Of a stretch of DNA of 64,000 nucleotides, positions 28,561-36,582 are shown piece after piece. The stretch is from the NCBI RefSeq assembly GCF_014280935.1, contig NZ_JACLZI010000036.1:407073-471072 (forward strand). The letters are read 5' to 3'. How positions within the stretch are numbered: position 1 is the first letter of the stretch; each line of letters begins with the position of its first letter. The notes beneath the pieces were generated by a model. That model was not told the origin of the DNA. It ran no database searches and saw only the letters and a program-made list of their open reading frames with translations. Source of the DNA: Aquibacillus kalidii (GTDB lineage Bacteria > Bacillota > Bacilli > Bacillales > Amphibacillaceae). Made by a program: the position numbers and the translations under genes.

Positions 28561-28731
28561 ATGGCACACTTTGGTTATGGATATGGTTACCCATACGGAG
28601 GCTATGGCAACGGAGCATATGGTGCATATTGCGGAGGATACACTGGCGGTTATAACAACGGAAATTCTTTCGCATTGATTGTAGTTTTATTCATCTTACT
28701 CATCATTGTAGGAACAGCATTCTACTGCTAA
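28561..28731 (+). CDS. YjcZ family sporulation protein
   Basis: 56-aa protein with a Gly/Tyr-rich N-terminal half ([17 protein letters not shown]) and the family core [22 protein letters not shown], a membrane helix ending in Cys (TIGR01732-type tiny TM protein). ATG 28561 has AGGAGG 11 nt upstream; the upstream GTG overlaps that site. The sigma-K-like promoter fits a spore coat or mother-cell role. A shorter paralogue is encoded at 63881-63955. Confidence 0.85.
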   Translation: MAHFGYGYGYPYGGYGNGAYGAYCGGYTGGYNNGNSFALIVVLFILLIIVGTAFYC

Positions 28732-28746
28732 TTAATCCTAGTCTTA

Positions 28747-28788
28747 AAAAGAAACAAACCCTTTTACATCAAAGGGTTTGTTTCTTTT
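28747..28788. terminator. Bidirectional terminator, YjcZ-like gene and ywpF-like gene
   Basis: AAAAGAAACAAACCCTTT (28747-28764) pairs perfectly with 28771-28788 across a 6-nt loop. Confidence 0.93.
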
Positions 28789-29204
28789 CAGTTTTCTGCC
28801 TCTTTAAATTTAGCTAACAATCTTTCACCTTGGTATCCCTCTTCAATTAACCGCTTTAACGTTTCTTCAATATGGTCCTTCTTACGATCAATTAATTTTC
28901 CTGCAAACAGAACGTTAATAGTTCCTTCATTTATATCATTAATTTCAATAATTGAAGACATGAATGTTGCGGGCTGATTTGTTTCCTTAGTAATCTTAGC
29001 TTGCAACATAAGTTCTTCTTTACTTTCTTTTAAATCAGAAAAAAATAGCCAATATCTTCTATCGATTAAACACTCCAAAATCCATTGGCTTGTCTCTTCT
29101 TCCCTATTTAGAATTAATCCATCAAGTAAAGGAATATTATGTGAAATCAGTTGATCTTTATCATCTTCTAATATTTCAAGCGATATAAGTCTAAAAGTTT
29201 TCAT
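28788..29204 (-). CDS. ywpF: YwpF-like protein
   Basis: 138-aa cytosolic protein. MKTFRLISLEI, LLDGLILNREE..WILECLID and INVLFAGKLIDRK with a C-terminal helix fit the YwpF family. Function unknown; B. subtilis ywpF is a late-growth gene without a defined role. ATG 29204 is preceded by GGAGAG. It stops inside the bidirectional terminator. Confidence 0.7.
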   Translation of the reverse strand: MKTFRLISLEILEDDKDQLISHNIPLLDGLILNREEETSQWILECLIDRRYWLFFSDLKESKEELMLQAKITKETNQPATFMSSIIEINDINEGTINVLFAGKLIDRKKDHIEETLKRLIEEGYQGERLLAKFKEAEN

Positions 29205-29602
29205 AGACGGTCTCTCCTATACAAATTATTCCTTTTTATAGTTTACCATAGTTTGTTCTTCGAAAATCACCAGATAGATATATTATAACTAAATCGTGGT
29301 ATTGACTATATGAATAACCTATTGAGAGTTGCTCTTAACGTGTTTCCAACTATCATCTACAAATCCAGTTTTGAAAAATACCATATTTTTTTAAAAATTT
29401 ACTAAATCCTGTATAATATTAATGATTCCAAATTTTCACTTTGGTTTTGAATTGGTAGTATCCTATTTTCTTTCCTTACTTGGAAAACACAGCTAAAACG
29501 TTTTTTGTTATTGGTAAAATTCATTTTATTCAGGTGAAATAATCGCAAAATATTTATGATGAGATAAGATAAATATTAATTTGCTGTCTAGGAGAGGTTG
29601 AC
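29205..29602. other. Divergent intergenic region, no gene seen
   Basis: 398 bp, A+T-rich, between ywpF and a lipoprotein gene. It should contain both promoters. I found no convincing consensus pair, repeat or structured RNA; a 31-codon frame from about 29310 lacks a binding site. Confidence 0.5.
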
Positions 29603-30328
29603 GTGAAAAAAAGTAAGTTTCTAATTGCGACCTGCTTTACCATACTTGTAGCTTGTTCAAATGATACACCAACGATTACTAAGAAAGACGTTCCAAATCA
29701 ACCTACAGAAGAAAAAACTGTTTTAATTGAAAGTGATGGTGATGAAGAAAAAAAAGACAAAGAACAAGCAGAAATGTTATTAGAATTTAACTTACAAAAT
29801 GAACAGGTAATTCTAAATTTAAATCATATTAGCATCTTAAAATCATACTTAGAAAGTTCTCAAAACAAAAGTGCAGAGATCGCAAAAATGAAATTAGATA
29901 AAATTGATGTATCATATAACAACACGATGTATCTACTACAATTTTCCTGTGTTAACAACGAATGCTCCTATATACTTTTAGATCAGACGGAGGATGGGAG
30001 ATCAAAATTAATCGCAGATTTGTCTCATTTAGAACAAGTAATTTCTTCCCCTGATGGAAACAAATTACTATTCTTATTCAGTCGCGAGGATCAAACGATA
30101 AATGCTAAAGTGAACAGAATTACTGTTATTGATTTAAAGGATTGGGATACCTTATCTTTAGTTGAGGATGTGCCTATTACTAATTATGAGTGGCCGATCC
30201 AAAGTGTTGAATGGTTGAACAACAATGATATTTCCGTTTCCATACCAGATTTAAATGTTAATGATAACTTAAAAGAATGGGTTACAACTGACAAACAAAC
30301 AAAGGAAAAAGTCGTTCACTTCGAATAA
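29603..30328 (+). CDS. Hypothetical lipoprotein
   Basis: 241-aa lipoprotein with lipobox LVAC (C18), then an acidic/Lys-rich linker (about 35-60). The later part, with strand-rich repeats such as SPDGNKLLFLF and QSVEWLNNNDIS, resembles WD40/TolB-like propeller blades, though only a few blades are present. The start is GTG 29603 after AGGAGAGG. It lies 44 bp upstream of nfrA and may share its transcript. I do not recognise a family. Confidence 0.75.
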   Translation: MKKSKFLIATCFTILVACSNDTPTITKKDVPNQPTEEKTVLIESDGDEEKKDKEQAEMLLEFNLQNEQVILNLNHISILKSYLESSQNKSAEIAKMKLDKIDVSYNNTMYLLQFSCVNNECSYILLDQTEDGRSKLIADLSHLEQVISSPDGNKLLFLFSREDQTINAKVNRITVIDLKDWDTLSLVEDVPITNYEWPIQSVEWLNNNDISVSIPDLNVNDNLKEWVTTDKQTKEKVVHFE

Positions 30329-30372
30329 TCACTAAAATTGAAAATAGATTATGTTAAAGAGGAGTTCTTTTT

Positions 30373-31119
30373 ATGAATACTACAATAGAAACCATTTTAA
30401 ACCATCGTTCCATCCGGAAATTTACAAATGATAAAGTTTCAGATGATCAATTAAATCTTATTGTGGAAGCAGCAAGCAAAGCATCCACTTCTAGCTATTT
30501 AATGGCTTATTCAATTATAAGCGTCACTGATGAGGAAAAGAAAAAAGAATTAGCTCAGATTACCAATCAACCTTACGTGCAGGACAATGGACATTTATTA
30601 CTATTTTGTGCAGACCTGTATAGAAACTCTGTTAATGGATCGGAAAATGAATATGAGGAAATGACTCTTAACCTAGAAAATACGGAACACCTTCTTGTTT
30701 CAACCATTGATGCTGCACTAGCAGCTCAGAATGCAACAATAGCAGCAGAGTCTCTTGGTCTCGGGATTTGTTATATAGGGAGTATTCGAAATAATATGGA
30801 AAAGGTTGATCAACTTTTCCACTTACCAAAGCATGTTATCCCATTGTTCGGTCTTGCAATAGGAACACCGGATCACAATCCAGATCAAAAGCCACGTTTA
30901 CCAAAAAAGGCCTATTTCTTTGAAAATGAGTATCCAAATCATGATCAGCTCACACAAGAAATTGAACAATTTGATTCGAAGATAGCTGCCTATTACAAAG
31001 AACGATCCTTTAACCAAAGGCAGGATTCGTGGTCAGCGCAAATGACACGAAAGCTAACAATACCTACAAGAATGGATGTAACGACATACGTACAGTCAAA
31101 GCAATTTAATAAGAGATAA
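30373..31119 (+). CDS. nfrA: NADPH-dependent FMN oxidoreductase/nitroreductase NfrA
   Basis: 248-aa flavoprotein of the NfsA/FRP branch. It matches B. subtilis NfrA (YwcG): NTTIETILNHRSIRKF at the N-terminus (phosphate/FMN contact RSIR), STSSY, AALAAQNATIAAESLGLGICYIGSIRN and the Arg-rich C-terminal part. NfrA reduces FMN or nitro compounds with NADPH and is stress induced in B. subtilis. ATG 30373 follows AGAGGAG. It ends at a bidirectional terminator. Confidence 0.93.
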   Translation: MNTTIETILNHRSIRKFTNDKVSDDQLNLIVEAASKASTSSYLMAYSIISVTDEEKKKELAQITNQPYVQDNGHLLLFCADLYRNSVNGSENEYEEMTLNLENTEHLLVSTIDAALAAQNATIAAESLGLGICYIGSIRNNMEKVDQLFHLPKHVIPLFGLAIGTPDHNPDQKPRLPKKAYFFENEYPNHDQLTQEIEQFDSKIAAYYKERSFNQRQDSWSAQMTRKLTIPTRMDVTTYVQSKQFNKR

Positions 31120-31142
31120 ACATCCTATAACAATTTCATCAA

Positions 31143-31174
31143 AAGAAAAGGCTACCTGTTGGTAGCCTTTTCTT
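31143..31174. terminator. Bidirectional terminator, nfrA and downstream convergent gene
   Basis: AAGAAAAGGCTACC and GGTAGCCTTTTCTT pair perfectly across a 4-nt loop. Confidence 0.94.
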
Positions 31175-31622
31175 ATTCAAATACAATTGGTTTATTTGTT
31201 TTAATATCCACTGTTTCTCCATCTGTAACAAACTGCGTATGGATATATAACATGTGTTCTCCCCTATCAAGCGGCTCATCATTTTTAGGCTCTTGAGGAT
31301 GGTAAATGTCACCTGGATTGAGTGTTTTCGTAACAGGGCTACCAGTAAAGTGGGCATTACTACGATTAACTGACACTGCAATTAAGGGTGTTCGGTGTTC
31401 AATCGTAATCGGTTCTTTCCCTTGATATTCTATAGAGCGCAATATCTGATATCCTTTATTTTCAACCTTTTCTACTCTCAAATGAACAATAAAGTCCCCT
31501 TGTTCTTCCCTTATTTTCACTGTATCTTTTAATTCCGCTGTTGTTGTTTCATTTAAAAAATAGACTGTCGCCATTCCAAAAACGATTAGAATTAATGTCA
31601 AAACCGATATACGTTTTATCAA
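31173..31622 (-). CDS. Hypothetical exported protein
   Basis: 149-aa protein with an N-terminal hydrophobic helix (about 6-24; either signal peptide or anchor) and a soluble outside part of mainly beta strands with HRTPLIAVSV and DEPLDRGEHMLYIHTQF. No Cys lipobox. The start is TTG 31622 preceded by GGAGGG. The spacing of acidic and aromatic residues suggests an immunoglobulin-like or BsuPI-type fold, but I cannot name a family. Confidence 0.7.
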   Translation of the reverse strand: MIKRISVLTLILIVFGMATVYFLNETTTAELKDTVKIREEQGDFIVHLRVEKVENKGYQILRSIEYQGKEPITIEHRTPLIAVSVNRSNAHFTGSPVTKTLNPGDIYHPQEPKNDEPLDRGEHMLYIHTQFVTDGETVDIKTNKPIVFE

Positions 31623-31795
31623 CCGGACAACCCTCCTTCTCCGTTTATTTCTTCTATAATTTAAGACGTTTGTATCATCTAAAATGTTTCACTTTTTTTA
31701 TAATTTCTGGAAATTTTTTTAACCCTAATTTAAGCTGTACTTCATATTATGACATATTCAACGCACTTTTTGTTATAAAATGTAAGATTTTCTCA

Positions 31796-31826
31796 AGAAT
31801 ATTTACCATGGTTTTTTCTCACTCTA
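31796..31826 (+). promoter_or_regulatory. Sigma-G-like promoter of the spoVA operon
   Basis: AGAATA (31796-31801), an 18-bp spacer and CACTCTA (31820-31826) match sigma-G TGAATA/CATACTA in 5 of 6 and 5 of 7 positions. It is placed about 75 bp before the first gene, as expected for a forespore operon. Confidence 0.5.
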
Positions 31827-31903
31827 CTAGTAAGCTTGTTTGATTTGACCACCTAAGTAAAAAGATTTTTGGAAATTAAATATTCTTTTTTAGGATGATG
31901 AAA

Positions 31904-32377
31904 ATGATACTTACTAAACCTAAACATATCCTAAGTATTCTTCTACTTACGATACTAATCAGTGGTTGTAATACGGACGAAAACGATAACCGTATAACGA
32001 TGAAAGATTCTGACGGTGACGTTACTAAAATAAGCAACACGTCTCCTATTGATCAATCGCTTACTAATAAAGCTAAAGAATATGTTCGAATTAATAATGA
32101 GATTGAATCCTTAAGAGGGATTAATACAGAGGAAGATTTACTCTTAGCAATTAATGTTGAACAAATACAGCAGTTTAAAGAGCAAAACCATGAATCGAGG
32201 ATACAAAAAAAATTAGAAAAAATATTTCCTGAAACGAATATAGAAGTGTCCTCAGATCAGAAAATATATATTGAAGTTGAAAAACTCGAACAAGAAATAC
32301 AAAATAATGCATTAGACAAAGAAGAACTAAAAAAAAGGTTTGATAAAATAAAAAAACTTATTAATGACGAAGCATAA
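31904..32377 (+). CDS. YhcN/YlaJ-like sporulation lipoprotein
   Basis: 157-aa lipoprotein, first gene of the spoVA operon. The signal peptide ends in the lipobox LISGC. The mature part is charged and mostly helical, with a long C-terminal coiled coil (KLEQEIQNNALDKEELKKRFDKI). The family resembles YhcN/YlaJ spore lipoproteins in position and layout; the sequence match is loose. Of three nearby ATGs I prefer 31904, with AGGA about 8 nt ahead. It lies 15 bp before spoVAC. Confidence 0.7.
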   Translation: MILTKPKHILSILLLTILISGCNTDENDNRITMKDSDGDVTKISNTSPIDQSLTNKAKEYVRINNEIESLRGINTEEDLLLAINVEQIQQFKEQNHESRIQKKLEKIFPETNIEVSSDQKIYIEVEKLEQEIQNNALDKEELKKRFDKIKKLINDEA

Positions 32378-32392
32378 GAAAGGGAGATTAAA

Positions 32393-32869
32393 ATGTCAAA
32401 AAAACAGAATAAATTAACTCCCGAGCAACAAAAATATCAGCAATTTGCAAAAAAGCGGGAAGTGAAACGACCGGTAATTAAAAATTGTATAAAAGCCTTT
32501 TTAGTCGGTGGAACAATATGCACAATCGGACAAGCGATTTCTACTTTTTACATGTACTACTTCAATTTTACAGAACAAACAGTAGGAAACCCTACTGTAG
32601 CCACATTAATCTTTATTACAATGCTTCTAACAGGTTTCGGTGTTTATGACCACATCGCACAGTTTGCTGGTGCAGGAACAGCGGTTCCAGTAACAGGATT
32701 TGGCAACGCGGTTATTTCCGCATCTATTGAACACAGAACCGAAGGATTTGTACTAGGTGTAGGCGGAAATATGTTTAAGCTTGCCGGTTCAGTTATTTTG
32801 TTCGGTGTTTTTTCTGCTTTTATTATCGCTTTAGTTAAAACAATCCTAATACAATGGGGTGGATTATAA
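32393..32869 (+). CDS. spoVAC: Stage V sporulation protein AC
   Basis: 158-aa membrane protein of the SpoVA channel that moves dipicolinic acid into the forespore and out at germination; SpoVAC is the mechanosensitive component. Family marks are the basic N-terminus, AFLVGGTICTIGQ, LTGFGVYDHIAQFAGAGTAVPVTGFGNAV and VGGNMFKLAGSVI, with about four membrane helices. ATG 32393 follows AAGGGAG. The stop overlaps the spoVAD start (TAATG). Confidence 0.95.
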   Translation: MSKKQNKLTPEQQKYQQFAKKREVKRPVIKNCIKAFLVGGTICTIGQAISTFYMYYFNFTEQTVGNPTVATLIFITMLLTGFGVYDHIAQFAGAGTAVPVTGFGNAVISASIEHRTEGFVLGVGGNMFKLAGSVILFGVFSAFIIALVKTILIQWGGL

Positions 32870-33879
32870 TGTTATCTGGAAATAGAACATGGAATTTCGA
32901 AAATAAACCAGTAATTATCTCGACAGGAGCTGTAGGTGGCCCTTTTGAAGCTGATGGAAACATACCAAATGACTTTGACTTACTCCATTCTGATCTGTGG
33001 ATGAACCAGGATTCCTTCGAAAAGGCTCATAAATTATTAATGGATGAAGCCTGTCAAAAGGCTTTAGAAAAAGCAGAAATACAAAAGGAACAAGTACAAT
33101 TCTTTTTAGGCGGTGACTTAATTAACCAGATAACCCCTACTAGTTTCTCTGCAAAAACACTTGGAGCACCTTACCTAGGATTGTTCGGTGCTTGTTCTAC
33201 TTCTATGGAAGGTTTAGCATTGAGCGCCTTTATCGTTAATGGAAAAGGTGCTAATTACATTCTTACTGGCGCCTCCAGTCATAATGCTGCTGTAGAAAAA
33301 CAATTCCGGTATCCTACAGAATATGGAGGTCAAAAACCTCCAACTTCACAGTGGACTGTTACAGGTGCAGGCGCAGCATTAGTTAGTGATAAAGGTGAGG
33401 GACCTAGAGTTACTTCCGCAACAATTGGAAAAGTAGTTGACATGGGCATATCTGATCCTTTCAATATGGGAGGAGCAATGGCGCCAGCGGCCGTGGATAC
33501 GATTGAAACTCATTTGAAGGAACGAGGAGTCGATGCCTCTTATTACGATTTAATTATTACGGGTGACCTTGCACATATTGGGAGAGAAGTTTCATTAGAC
33601 TTATTCAAAAAAAACGGTACAAAAATTGATGAATCAAAATATGTTGATTGTGGATTAACTGTTTACCGCGAAGAACAACCCGTGTTCGCTGGTGCTAGTG
33701 GTGCTGGATGCTCAGCAGCAGTAGCTTATGGCCACTTTTTAAATCGGATGAAAAAAGGTGAGATAAACAAAATATTAGTAGTTGCTACCGGTGCTTTACT
33801 ATCACCATTAACTACCAAACAAAAACAAAGTATCCCTTGTATTGCCCATGCTGTCTCAATCGAAAATGGAGGTGTTTAA
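32869..33879 (+). CDS. spoVAD: Stage V sporulation protein AD
   Basis: 336-aa soluble protein with a thiolase-like fold that binds dipicolinic acid and docks on the SpoVA membrane complex. Family patterns: VIISTGAVGGPFEADG, LGLFGACSTSMEGLAL (with the thiolase-position Cys), GASSHNAAVEKQFRYPTEYG and FAGASGAGCSAAV. ATG 32869 overlaps the spoVAC stop, with GGGTGG upstream; the longer frame from 32854 is inside spoVAC. Confidence 0.96.
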   Translation: MLSGNRTWNFENKPVIISTGAVGGPFEADGNIPNDFDLLHSDLWMNQDSFEKAHKLLMDEACQKALEKAEIQKEQVQFFLGGDLINQITPTSFSAKTLGAPYLGLFGACSTSMEGLALSAFIVNGKGANYILTGASSHNAAVEKQFRYPTEYGGQKPPTSQWTVTGAGAALVSDKGEGPRVTSATIGKVVDMGISDPFNMGGAMAPAAVDTIETHLKERGVDASYYDLIITGDLAHIGREVSLDLFKKNGTKIDESKYVDCGLTVYREEQPVFAGASGAGCSAAVAYGHFLNRMKKGEINKILVVATGALLSPLTTKQKQSIPCIAHAVSIENGGV

Positions 33880-33882
33880 GCA

Positions 33883-34233
33883 ATGGTTTTTCTATGGGCT
33901 TTCCTAGTTGGTGGGTTAATTTGCGTTGTTGGCCAAATAATGTTTGATGTATTTAAATTAACTCCTGGCCATACATTGAGTACTTTAGTTGTAGTCGGTG
34001 CATTGTTAGATGGTTTCGGCTTGTACGAACCATTAATTGACTTTGCGGGGGCAGGCGCTACAGTTCCGATTACAAGCTTTGGTAACTCTCTCGTTCACGG
34101 CGCCATGGAAGAGGCTGAAAAACATGGTTTAATCGGAGTTATCACTGGAATGTTTAAAGTAACAAGTTCTGGTATTTCTGCAGCGATTATATTTGGTATG
34201 ATAGGGGCTATTTTATTTAAACCGAAAGGATAA
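33883..34233 (+). CDS. spoVAE: Stage V sporulation protein AE (AEb type)
   Basis: 116-aa membrane protein of the SpoVA complex, homologous to SpoVAC in its fold: [40 protein letters not shown] and [14 protein letters not shown]. About three to four helices. It is the b-type short form. ATG 33883 is 3 bp after the spoVAD stop with GGAGG in the end of spoVAD. Confidence 0.94.
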   Translation: MVFLWAFLVGGLICVVGQIMFDVFKLTPGHTLSTLVVVGALLDGFGLYEPLIDFAGAGATVPITSFGNSLVHGAMEEAEKHGLIGVITGMFKVTSSGISAAIIFGMIGAILFKPKG

Positions 34234-34240
34234 CAGGAAA

Positions 34241-34459
34241 ATGTCGGAATCTACTCAAGTTAAGCACTGTATAGCAAATATTAAATATATTCAAAGCACG
34301 TTATCAAGTTTATCGAATGGTTCCCAAACTGAGGATGCTTCACAAGTATTCAATGACACAATGTTATTATTAGATGAAGTAAAAAGCGACCTATCTTTTC
34401 GTATTATAGAACAGACGAAAGGCAATAAGGAAACAGGCAAAACTGAAGAGGAGAAGTAA
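34241..34459 (+). CDS. DUF1657 protein
   Basis: 72-aa protein. The pattern VKHCIANIKYIQSTLSSLS...FNDTMLLLDEVKSDLSFRIIEQ fits DUF1657, a small helical family that occurs with spoVA genes of the mobile type. It lies 7 bp after spoVAE and 2 bp before the DUF421 gene, so it is part of the operon. Function unknown; likely forespore expressed by context. Confidence 0.82.
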   Translation: MSESTQVKHCIANIKYIQSTLSSLSNGSQTEDASQVFNDTMLLLDEVKSDLSFRIIEQTKGNKETGKTEEEK

Positions 34460-34461
34460 CT

Positions 34462-35319
34462 ATGTCTGAATGGCTGAATGTTGTTTTAAGATCAGTAAGC
34501 TTGTTAATCATCTTATTTGTTATTACAACTATATTAGGAAAAAAACAGCTCTCTCAATTAAGTGTTTTTGAATATATTACAGGAATAACGATAGGAAGTA
34601 TTGTGGCCGAAATAGCCATTAGTACAGAAAGAAAGTTTTCGCACGGCATTATTGGGGTTGCTGTTTGGTTCTTTATCCCTTTATTTGTCAGCTTTTTAGC
34701 AATAAGAAATAAAAAGTTTCGTGACATTGTAGAAGGTAAAGGTACTGTTTTCGTCAAAGATGGAAAGATACTTGAAAATAATTTAAAGAAAGAAAAATTT
34801 ACGACAGATGAATTATTAGAAAAGTTACGTAATAAAAACATCTTTCAGATCACAGATGTAGAATTCGCAGTTCTTGAAACTGATGGTAGCCTAAGTGTTT
34901 TACAAAAAAAAGAAAACCAACCGTTAACACCAAAAGATTTAGGTGTAACGGTTGCTTCTATCAAAGAACCCCAAACAGTAATTATGGACGGTGAAATTTT
35001 ACTAGAACCTTTAGCTTCCACAGGGATGAGTGTAAATTGGTTAAAGACAGAGCTGACCTTACTAGACGTTTCTTTAGATAATGTCTTTCTAGGACAGATA
35101 GATCAATCAGGAGAACTGACGGTTGATTTATATGACGATCAACTGAAGGCACCTACTTCCAAAGAAAAACCATTATTATTAGCTAGGTTAAAGAAATGCC
35201 AAGCAGAAATGGAATTATTGGCTTTAACGTCTGAAGACAAAAAAGGTAAACAAATGTACTATAATAATAGTAACAAGCTTAAAGAGGCAGTTGAAAAAAT
35301 AACGCCCTATTTAAATTAA
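34462..35319 (+). CDS. DUF421 (YetF-like) membrane protein
   Basis: 285-aa protein with three N-terminal helices (about 7-75), then the YetF/YrbG soluble DUF421 domain with GKGTVFVKDGKILENNLKKEKFTTDELLEKLR and FAVLETDGSLSVLQK. The C-terminal extension (about 195-285) is longer than in YetF alone. Last gene of the spoVA operon. ATG 34462 follows GAGGAG. The 3' end overlaps the convergent oxidoreductase gene by 9 bp. Function in spores is unknown; this class accompanies spoVA2mob-type operons. Confidence 0.85.
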   Translation: MSEWLNVVLRSVSLLIILFVITTILGKKQLSQLSVFEYITGITIGSIVAEIAISTERKFSHGIIGVAVWFFIPLFVSFLAIRNKKFRDIVEGKGTVFVKDGKILENNLKKEKFTTDELLEKLRNKNIFQITDVEFAVLETDGSLSVLQKKENQPLTPKDLGVTVASIKEPQTVIMDGEILLEPLASTGMSVNWLKTELTLLDVSLDNVFLGQIDQSGELTVDLYDDQLKAPTSKEKPLLLARLKKCQAEMELLALTSEDKKGKQMYYNNSNKLKEAVEKITPYLN

Positions 35320-36288
35320 GAGACCTATTTTTCCAAATTGATTGCCATCTCTGAGATAATCAAACGCATCTCCCGTTGCACTTAGTGGGTATATTTTATC
35401 CACTATAGGCTTAATATTATGCTTTTCAATAAACTGAAGCATACTCTGTAATTCCTCCTTACTTCCCATTGTGGAACCTAATAATTGATATTGTCCATAG
35501 AAGAACTGTCTTATATTTATAGATAGCTCATCTTCAGTTGTTGCACCAAATGTCACCATTCTGCCACCTCGCTTCAAAATAGCAAGAGCACGATTAAATG
35601 TTGCTTTACCAACGCTATCAATAACTAAGTCAATCTGCTCATTTTTCAGGATCTCTTTCCAGTCACTATTCGTATCAATCGCAAGATCAGCACCAATATC
35701 GATTGCTTTCTCTCTTTTTTGAGGGTCTCTCGATGAGACAATTACTCTCGCGCCCACAGCTTTCGCAAATTGGATTATAAAAGTAGCTACACCACTTCCA
35801 GCCCCAGGTATAAAAATTGTTTCACCTGGCTTAATGACACCTTTAGTAAAAAGGGCTCGATAACCAGTCAAAGCAGCTAGTGCCAGTACCCCTGCTTCTT
35901 CCCAATTTAAGTGCGCAGGTTTATGTTCAATGTAATCTTCTGATATGATAAATTTCTCGGCAAATGTCCCATGATCAGGCAGCCCTACAATTTCAAATCC
36001 TTCCGGAGGTGCATCGCTGTTTTCTTTCCAACCTAACCCAGGATTAATTATTACCTCGTCTCCAACCTTAAATGCCTTTACCCCCTCACCCACTTGTTCA
36101 ATAACACCAGCACCGTCAGAACCAAGAATTAAAGGTTCAGAATTGTTTCCTCTTCTATTTGGAATATTCAAATCACGATGATTTAGACCAGCAACCTTTA
36201 AAGCTACAATAACCTGCCCTTCTTTCACAACTGGTTCATTTATGTCCGTGTACACAACCTCATTCCCTCTATGTACAAAAGCCTTCAT
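35311..36288 (-). CDS. yogA: Zinc-free MDR-family alcohol dehydrogenase/quinone reductase, YogA-like
   Basis: 325-aa NAD(P)H oxidoreductase of the medium-chain family. It has a GroES-like N-terminal domain (about 1-120) and a Rossmann domain with PGAGSGVATFIIQFAKAVGARV. The zinc ligand positions are replaced (GLNHRDLN, GSDGAGVIE), so it belongs to the zinc-independent quinone-reductase-like group, such as B. subtilis YogA. I start at ATG 36288 behind AAGGAGG; the frame opens further upstream without a site. Substrate unknown. Confidence 0.8.
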   Translation of the reverse strand: MKAFVHRGNEVVYTDINEPVVKEGQVIVALKVAGLNHRDLNIPNRRGNNSEPLILGSDGAGVIEQVGEGVKAFKVGDEVIINPGLGWKENSDAPPEGFEIVGLPDHGTFAEKFIISEDYIEHKPAHLNWEEAGVLALAALTGYRALFTKGVIKPGETIFIPGAGSGVATFIIQFAKAVGARVIVSSRDPQKREKAIDIGADLAIDTNSDWKEILKNEQIDLVIDSVGKATFNRALAILKRGGRMVTFGATTEDELSINIRQFFYGQYQLLGSTMGSKEELQSMLQFIEKHNIKPIVDKIYPLSATGDAFDYLRDGNQFGKIGLLI

Positions 36289-36540
36289 TTTAATAATTCC
36301 TCCTTCTACCTTACCTTTTGATAATATGGTATCACATCCCCATTTCCATTTACGAAGCATAAGTATCCGATTCACTTCAACTTTATCTTAGCAATGCCCC
36401 TAGATGAATGTACTCTCATGTGTGTACAGCTCTCCCATGAGCTAGCAAGGTAACAATTATCCATGGACATATCAATTAGTTCTTTTTCCCCTTCTATAAT
36501 CTTCAAGTTAAACCTACCAGTACATTTAAAAAGAACATTA

Positions 36541-36570
36541 AAAGCCAGGTTAAAAATCACCTGGCTTTTT
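36541..36570 (-). terminator. Intrinsic terminator of the permease gene
   Basis: AAAGCCAGGT (36541-36550) pairs with ACCTGGCTTT (36559-36568), with T on both sides; it lies 13 bp after the permease stop. Confidence 0.88.
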
Positions 36571-36582
36571 AATAGTTATTTA

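Noticed and set aside
31541..31843. 100-aa plus-strand frame
   Set aside because: Antisense to the exported-protein gene at its start and covers the spoVA promoter region; composition is that of A+T-rich non-coding DNA.
36372..36560. 62-aa minus-strand frame downstream of the permease
   Set aside because: Its start lies inside the permease terminator stem and there is no binding site or recognisable family.
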